A DNA stretch of 64,000 bases from positions 496,001 to 560,000 of the forward strand of contig NZ_LR134510.1 of the NCBI RefSeq assembly GCF_900638385.1, in the 5' to 3' direction. Below the pieces are notes generated by a model. The model did no database searches, was not told the DNA's origin, and saw only the letters and a list, made by a program, of their open reading frames with translations. Source of the stretch: Actinobacillus delphinicola. GTDB lineage: Bacteria > Pseudomonadota > Gammaproteobacteria > Enterobacterales > Pasteurellaceae. Position numbers and translations under genes: made by a program. This document shows, in pieces, positions 59,963 to 64,000 of the stretch (its first letter is position 1; the number at the start of each line of letters is the position of its first letter).

Positions 59963-59990
59963 AAATCTCATCTTCGGATGAGATTTTTTA
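59963..59990 (+). terminator. Rho-independent terminator of ssb
   Basis: Ten-bp stem AAATCTCATC / GATGAGATTT capped by a TTCG tetraloop and followed by a T run. Confidence 0.93.
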
Positions 59991-60008
59991 TATTTTAAAA
60001 ATAAAAAT

Positions 60009-60048
60009 ACGCCCCAATTTTCGAAAAATTTTATGAAAATTGGGGCGT
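60009..60048. repeat. Palindromic repeat, ACGCC family (full 40-bp copy, identical to 26612-26651)
   Basis: Arms ACGCCCCAATTTTC and GAAAATTGGGGCGT around GAAAAATTTTAT. It lies between ssb, which already has its own terminator, and the convergent carrier gene. Confidence 0.92.
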
Positions 60049-60069
60049 GACTATTTAAATATATTCAAA

Positions 60070-61542
60070 TTAAGCTTGAATCCATCCCATATGAAGGATG
60101 AAGTTCCACCAGCCAAAACCGATAGTCGCTAATACGATCAATGACACTAATGCCATGATACCACCTGTCAACCACCAAGATTTAATACTGTTATACCCTG
60201 TACCAAAAATTGGTGCAGCTGGACCAGAACCATAGTGAGTAAGAGCACCACCGAAACAACTTGTACAAAGGAGTCCCATACCTAATGTAAATGGATTTGC
60301 GCCTGCTGCAACCCCTACGGCAGCAAATACTGGCAACATTGATGCCACATATGCTCCACCAGAAGCGTAAAGATAACGAACGACAACACTCAAGAATAAA
60401 ATCACAATTGTGATAAGGGTTGCATGATTTGCATCACTATGAATCATGCTTTCCATTACGCTTGCTAACCAGTGGAAGAAGTTTGCTTTATCGAGGACAG
60501 ATGCTAAACCAAGCAATCCCCCGTACCAAATAAAGGTGTTCCATGCACTTTTTTTAGCAAGTAAATCGTCCCACGTTACGATTTTGCATAAAACAAGAAG
60601 TGGCATAATCGCAACTGCGATAATAGAAGATTTTAAATGGAGATAACTAGAAAGCATCCACGCTAATACGGCAAGAATAAAAATAACAAGTAATGCTTTT
60701 TCTGCATAACTCATTGGTCCCATCTCTTCTAAACCATCACTCGCAATTTTCTTATTATCAATTGCTTTTAAAGTCGGTTTATTAAGGAAGTAAGTAATAA
60801 GTGGAACCAGGAATAAGCAAACAAGTCCAGGTACACAGGTTGCGAGGAACCATTGCATCCAGCTAAGTTGTAAATTCAAAATAGGTTGTAATAATTTTAA
60901 CGCAATCGCATTGGTTGCCATTGCAGTGAACGTAATATAACCTGTTGTTTTTACAACCATGTAAGTATTAACCATCAAATATGAACCAATTTTTTTCGCA
61001 CTTTCTTTACTGGTTGGCTCTGAGCCTAAAGAAAGGGAGATTGAATTCATAATCGGTAACATAATTCCAGCACCACGTGCGGTTACAGAAGGCATTGCAG
61101 GAGAAATAATGAAATCCAAAAAAGCATTAACATATCCCAAGCGCAATGAAGTGCTACCAAAAGCACCAATCATTTTATAAGCGATACGGCGACCTAAGCC
61201 AGTAATAACAAAGGCGGTACTAAGCATAAATGCAGCGAATACTAACCAAGTAGTTCCTGATTTATATCCACTTAAAACGTCAGTTTGTTTTAATAACACT
61301 TTAGTTCCATCTGGCATAATTTGTTCTGCAGTGTTACCAATGACAATGGCGGATACAGCAACAGCGGTTAATAAAACAACAGGAGTTGGAAAAGGTTTAA
61401 AGATAATACCTAAAATAGCTGCAATATAAATACCAATGAGGTACCATCCGATGACGGGTAGCCCTGCTGGTGCAGGAATAATAAATGTTAATACTGGGAA
61501 AATCAGTATGATGGCATACTGAATAATCTTTTTAAAATTCAT
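60070..61542 (-). CDS. DASS-family citrate/dicarboxylate carrier (CitT-like)
   Basis: A 490-residue inner membrane transporter with 11-12 helices of the divalent anion:sodium symporter family, related to CitT/TtdT antiporters. Visible family features are the hairpin-flanking P-A-M-P-S-V-T-A-R-G region (about 155-165, S-x-T-x-like), W-N-T-F-I-W-Y-G-G-L-L and T-H-Y-G-S-G-P-A-A-P in the second half. It is divergent from citC. Import of citrate in exchange for succinate is the likely role in citrate fermentation, but other dicarboxylates are possible. Confidence 0.88.
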   Translation of the reverse strand: MNFKKIIQYAIILIFPVLTFIIPAPAGLPVIGWYLIGIYIAAILGIIFKPFPTPVVLLTAVAVSAIVIGNTAEQIMPDGTKVLLKQTDVLSGYKSGTTWLVFAAFMLSTAFVITGLGRRIAYKMIGAFGSTSLRLGYVNAFLDFIISPAMPSVTARGAGIMLPIMNSISLSLGSEPTSKESAKKIGSYLMVNTYMVVKTTGYITFTAMATNAIALKLLQPILNLQLSWMQWFLATCVPGLVCLFLVPLITYFLNKPTLKAIDNKKIASDGLEEMGPMSYAEKALLVIFILAVLAWMLSSYLHLKSSIIAVAIMPLLVLCKIVTWDDLLAKKSAWNTFIWYGGLLGLASVLDKANFFHWLASVMESMIHSDANHATLITIVILFLSVVVRYLYASGGAYVASMLPVFAAVGVAAGANPFTLGMGLLCTSCFGGALTHYGSGPAAPIFGTGYNSIKSWWLTGGIMALVSLIVLATIGFGWWNFILHMGWIQA

Positions 61543-61644
61543 TCTTTGCCTTCCTTAAATATGACTAATTAATATATCCAGTTTTGGATATAGCCGTATT
61601 ATACTCCGTTTATTTTTCGATTAAATATATTTTAAAAATTAAGT

Positions 61645-61658
61645 TTGATATGTATCAA
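61645..61658 (+). promoter_or_regulatory. Perfect FNR box between the carrier gene and citC
   Basis: TTGATATGTATCAA matches TTGAT-N4-ATCAA at all ten defined positions. It lies 100 bases before citC and 103 before the carrier gene, so it could serve either divergent promoter. Anaerobic induction fits citrate fermentation. Confidence 0.75.
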
Positions 61659-61757
61659 TAATAATTACGAAAGATATCGCATTTTAAAATTTAAGTATTA
61701 AACTACTAATAAAAAAATATCATTAAGTAAATTAAAATATTAATATGTGAATAGATT

Positions 61758-62774
61758 ATGAATACTGTGTTATCAAAATGTATATTGAAAGATAATAAAA
61801 ATGAAGTAGATAAAATAAAATTATTTTTACATAAAAACAATCTCATTATTGATGAGGGGATTGATAATTTTATTATTTATTATCAAGAAGATAACATTAT
61901 AGCATGTGGTGGATTAGACAATAATATAATAAAATGTATCGCTATTGATGATAATTATAGAGGAGAAAACATATTACTTTCTCTTGCTACTGAGTTAATC
62001 AACAAAGCCTATGAATTAGGACGTAAAGATTTATTTATCTATACAAAACCAGAATATCAAAAAGTATTTAAATCTTGTGGTTTCTATTTAATATCCGATG
62101 CGTTGCCCTATATGGTTTTACTCGAAAATAGTAAAACTAGGTTGGAGAAATATTGCAACAAATTAAGTCAAAATAGTATTATTGCTCCACATATTGGTAG
62201 TATTGTTATGAATGCTAATCCATTTACATTAGGGCATCGTTATCTTGTTGAGTTTGCATTAACGCAATGTGATTTTCTACATATCTTTGTAGTAGGAGAA
62301 AATGCCTCTACATTCAGTTATGATGAAAGATTTTCTCTGGTGGAACAAGGAATTGCCGATCTTCGTGACAAAATTTGTTTACATAAAGGCTCAGAATACA
62401 TTATTTCTAAAGCGACCTTCCCTAATTATTTTATTAAGGATCAGGGGATCACCGATGATTGCTATGCAGAAATCGATCTCAAACTGTTCCGTGAACATAT
62501 CGCCCCAGCATTACATATCAATCAACGGTTTGTCGCTCAAGAGCCTTTTTGTCCTGTAACAGCAAAGTACAATCAAGAAATGCACTATTGGCTAGAAAAA
62601 GCGCCGCTTAATAAACCAGCAATTAATGTTATCGAAATTGAAAGAAAGGCATATAATGGTATGGCAATTTCAGCCTCTTATGTCAGGAAGTTGATTAAGG
62701 ATAAGCAGTGGGATGAAATTATACACCTCGTCCCAAAAACAACTTTCGATTATTTATTAGAAAAATATTCTTAA
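61758..62774 (+). CDS. citC: [Citrate (pro-3S)-lyase] ligase
   Basis: CitC acetylates the prosthetic group of the citrate lyase acyl carrier protein with ATP and acetate, switching the enzyme on. The 338 residues have an N-terminal GNAT-like domain (about 1-110) and a cytidylyltransferase-type ligase domain with G-S-I-V-M-N-A-N-P-F-T-L-G-H (about 148-161) and I-S-A-S-Y-V-R. The coding region is AT-rich at its start and its ribosome binding site is poor. It heads citCDEF. Confidence 0.94.
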   Translation: MNTVLSKCILKDNKNEVDKIKLFLHKNNLIIDEGIDNFIIYYQEDNIIACGGLDNNIIKCIAIDDNYRGENILLSLATELINKAYELGRKDLFIYTKPEYQKVFKSCGFYLISDALPYMVLLENSKTRLEKYCNKLSQNSIIAPHIGSIVMNANPFTLGHRYLVEFALTQCDFLHIFVVGENASTFSYDERFSLVEQGIADLRDKICLHKGSEYIISKATFPNYFIKDQGITDDCYAEIDLKLFREHIAPALHINQRFVAQEPFCPVTAKYNQEMHYWLEKAPLNKPAINVIEIERKAYNGMAISASYVRKLIKDKQWDEIIHLVPKTTFDYLLEKYS

Positions 62775-62807
62775 GTAATCTGTGTTAACCCAACAGAAGG
62801 AAACAAA

Positions 62808-63095
62808 ATGAAAATAACAAAATCTGCTATCGCAGGTACCCTTGAATCAAGCGATGCATTGGTAAGGGTATCTCCTGCTGATGAGCTTGATATTGAAATC
62901 AATAGCTCTGTCGGTAAACAATTTGGTAAAGCCATTCAAGCTACAGTAGAAAAAGTTCTAACGCAACTTGGTGTCACACAGGGCTTATTTATTATTGAAG
63001 ATAAAGGTGCATTAGATTGTGTACTACAAGCTCGCCTTAAAGCCGCTTTACAACGTGCTACCGATGATCAACTAAGTTGGGAGGATCTGCTATGA
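62808..63095 (+). CDS. citD: Citrate lyase acyl carrier protein (gamma subunit)
   Basis: A 95-residue acyl carrier protein bearing the phosphoribosyl-dephospho-CoA prosthetic group, most likely on Ser14 in G-T-L-E-S-S-D. It has the CitD ending with [18 protein letters not shown] precedes the ATG. The stop overlaps the citE start by ATGA. Confidence 0.95.
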   Translation: MKITKSAIAGTLESSDALVRVSPADELDIEINSSVGKQFGKAIQATVEKVLTQLGVTQGLFIIEDKGALDCVLQARLKAALQRATDDQLSWEDLL

Positions 63096-63973
63096 AATTA
63101 AGACGTAGCATGCTATTCGTGCCAGGCTCAAATGCCGCAATGCTCAGCAACAGTTTTATTTACCGCCCTGATTCCATTATGTTTGACTTAGAAGATTCTG
63201 TCGCATTAAAAGAAAAAGATACCGCTAGAATCCTCGTCGCTCATACATTGGGAATGCCACTTTATAAAGAATATGGTATCGAAACCGTTGTCCGTGTTAA
63301 TCCTCTTGATTCTGAATTTGGTCTAAAAGATTTAAATCTGGTTGTGCGTGCAGGCGTTGATGTTGTGCGTATGCCAAAAACCGATACACCACAAGACGTC
63401 ATTGATATGGATCATGCCATTGCTGAAATTGAAAAACAATGTGGGCGTGAAGTAGGAAGTACCAAACTTCTTGCTGCTATTGAATCACCACTTGGTATTA
63501 CTCAAGTTAATCAAATCGCAGTCGCTTCTTCTCGCCTCATCGGAATTGCATTAGGTGCGGAAGATTATGTTCGTAATTTAAAAACAGAACGTTCACCAGA
63601 TGGTGTTGAGCTTTTCTATGCTCGTTGTTCCATTTTACAAGCCGCCCGTGCTGCGGGTATTCAAGCCTTTGATACCGTTTATTCTAATGCAAACAATGAA
63701 GAAGGCTTTTTAAAAGAAGCAAGCCTTATCAAACAACTTGGCTTTGATGGAAAATCATTAATTAATCCACGCCAAATTGAGCTTATTCATAACATCTTTG
63801 CACCAACTCAAAAAGAAGTCGATCAGGCTAAACGCATTATTGAAGCTGCCAAACAAGCCGAAAGAGAAGGTTCAGGCGTTGCTTCCTTAAACGGTAAAAT
63901 GATTGATGCACCTATTATTGAACGTGCAAAACTCGTATTAGAACGTGCAAAATCTGGCATTCGTGACGAATAA
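63092..63973 (+). CDS. citE: Citrate lyase beta subunit (citryl-ACP lyase)
   Basis: CitE cleaves citryl-ACP to oxaloacetate and acetyl-ACP. The 293 residues follow the family: [12 protein letters not shown], the Mg-binding D-L-E-D-S-V-A and the A-A-I-E-S-P and G-A-E-D-Y segments of the TIM barrel. I start it at 63092, where GGAGG lies upstream and ATGA overlaps the citD stop. Confidence 0.96.
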   Translation: MKLRRSMLFVPGSNAAMLSNSFIYRPDSIMFDLEDSVALKEKDTARILVAHTLGMPLYKEYGIETVVRVNPLDSEFGLKDLNLVVRAGVDVVRMPKTDTPQDVIDMDHAIAEIEKQCGREVGSTKLLAAIESPLGITQVNQIAVASSRLIGIALGAEDYVRNLKTERSPDGVELFYARCSILQAARAAGIQAFDTVYSNANNEEGFLKEASLIKQLGFDGKSLINPRQIELIHNIFAPTQKEVDQAKRIIEAAKQAEREGSGVASLNGKMIDAPIIERAKLVLERAKSGIRDE

Positions 63974-63988
63974 GCAAGGAGAATGGAT

Positions 63989-64000
63989 ATGACAGATCGT
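63989..64000 (+). CDS. Start of a gene after citE, presumably citF (3' end outside window)
   Basis: Only four codons (M-T-D-R) are inside the window. AAGGAG seven bases upstream favours the ATG at 63989 over another in-frame ATG six bases earlier. The citC-D-E order predicts citF, the citrate:acetyl-ACP transferase subunit; the few residues cannot confirm it. Confidence 0.55.

Overview
The window is a gene-dense, AT-rich stretch of a gammaproteobacterial chromosome. Almost every protein reads as a Pasteurellaceae ortholog: ArcB without a PAS domain, the rsfS-rlmH-mrdA-mrdB-dacA-ybeD-lipB-lipA cluster, a short SurA with one PPIase domain, NadR, MutH, and a DASS carrier beside citCDEF. Genus cannot be fixed. 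The two known Pasteurellaceae uptake sequences are rare here: I saw one inverted AAGTGCGGT pair and one ACAAGCGGT. I found no tRNA, rRNA, CRISPR, insertion sequence or prophage.

Layout. 1-7128: bamE (5' cut off), a YdcH-like gene, arcB, pnp with a long hairpin leader, deaD. 7147-10094: mobA, then yihD-dsbA and maoP, then smrB and ybaN on the minus strand. 10283-15490: an ABC exporter, then surA, pyrR, mutH and ribB on the minus strand with an FMN riboswitch before ribB. 15620-22604: ubiK, nadR, a metallophosphoesterase and a three-gene periplasmic molybdenum hydroxylase with a triheme cytochrome. 22662-28317: mutT, secA and secM on the minus strand, a DciA-like gene, then pyrG. 28444-36530: an eight-gene FTR1/P19 iron-import operon with a candidate Fur box. 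36997-40389: suhB, a NanE-like protein that lacks the catalytic residues, a YhcH-family gene and an RpiR regulator. 40483-50440: a DMT transporter, eno, the lipoate genes and the cell-elongation cluster. 50685-59940: clpB, mreBCD, uvrA, ssb. 60070-64000: a citrate/dicarboxylate carrier divergent from citC-citD-citE-citF (citF cut off), with a perfect FNR box between them.

The most striking signal is not a gene. A short palindrome with arms like ACGCCCCAATTTTC / GAAAATTGGGGCGT, or a recognisable half or variant of it, lies at all eight convergent gene junctions in the window. Three more copies sit between co-directional genes. Two full copies, about 33 kb apart, are identical over 40 bp. I do not recognise this family. 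It could be a bidirectional terminator, a REP-like mobile palindrome or a lineage-specific uptake sequence.

Other points for follow-up are the molybdenum hydroxylase/cytochrome operon, the catalytically dead NanE-like protein, a SecM that keeps only the IRAGP end of the arrest motif, and a c-type cytochrome ending the iron operon.
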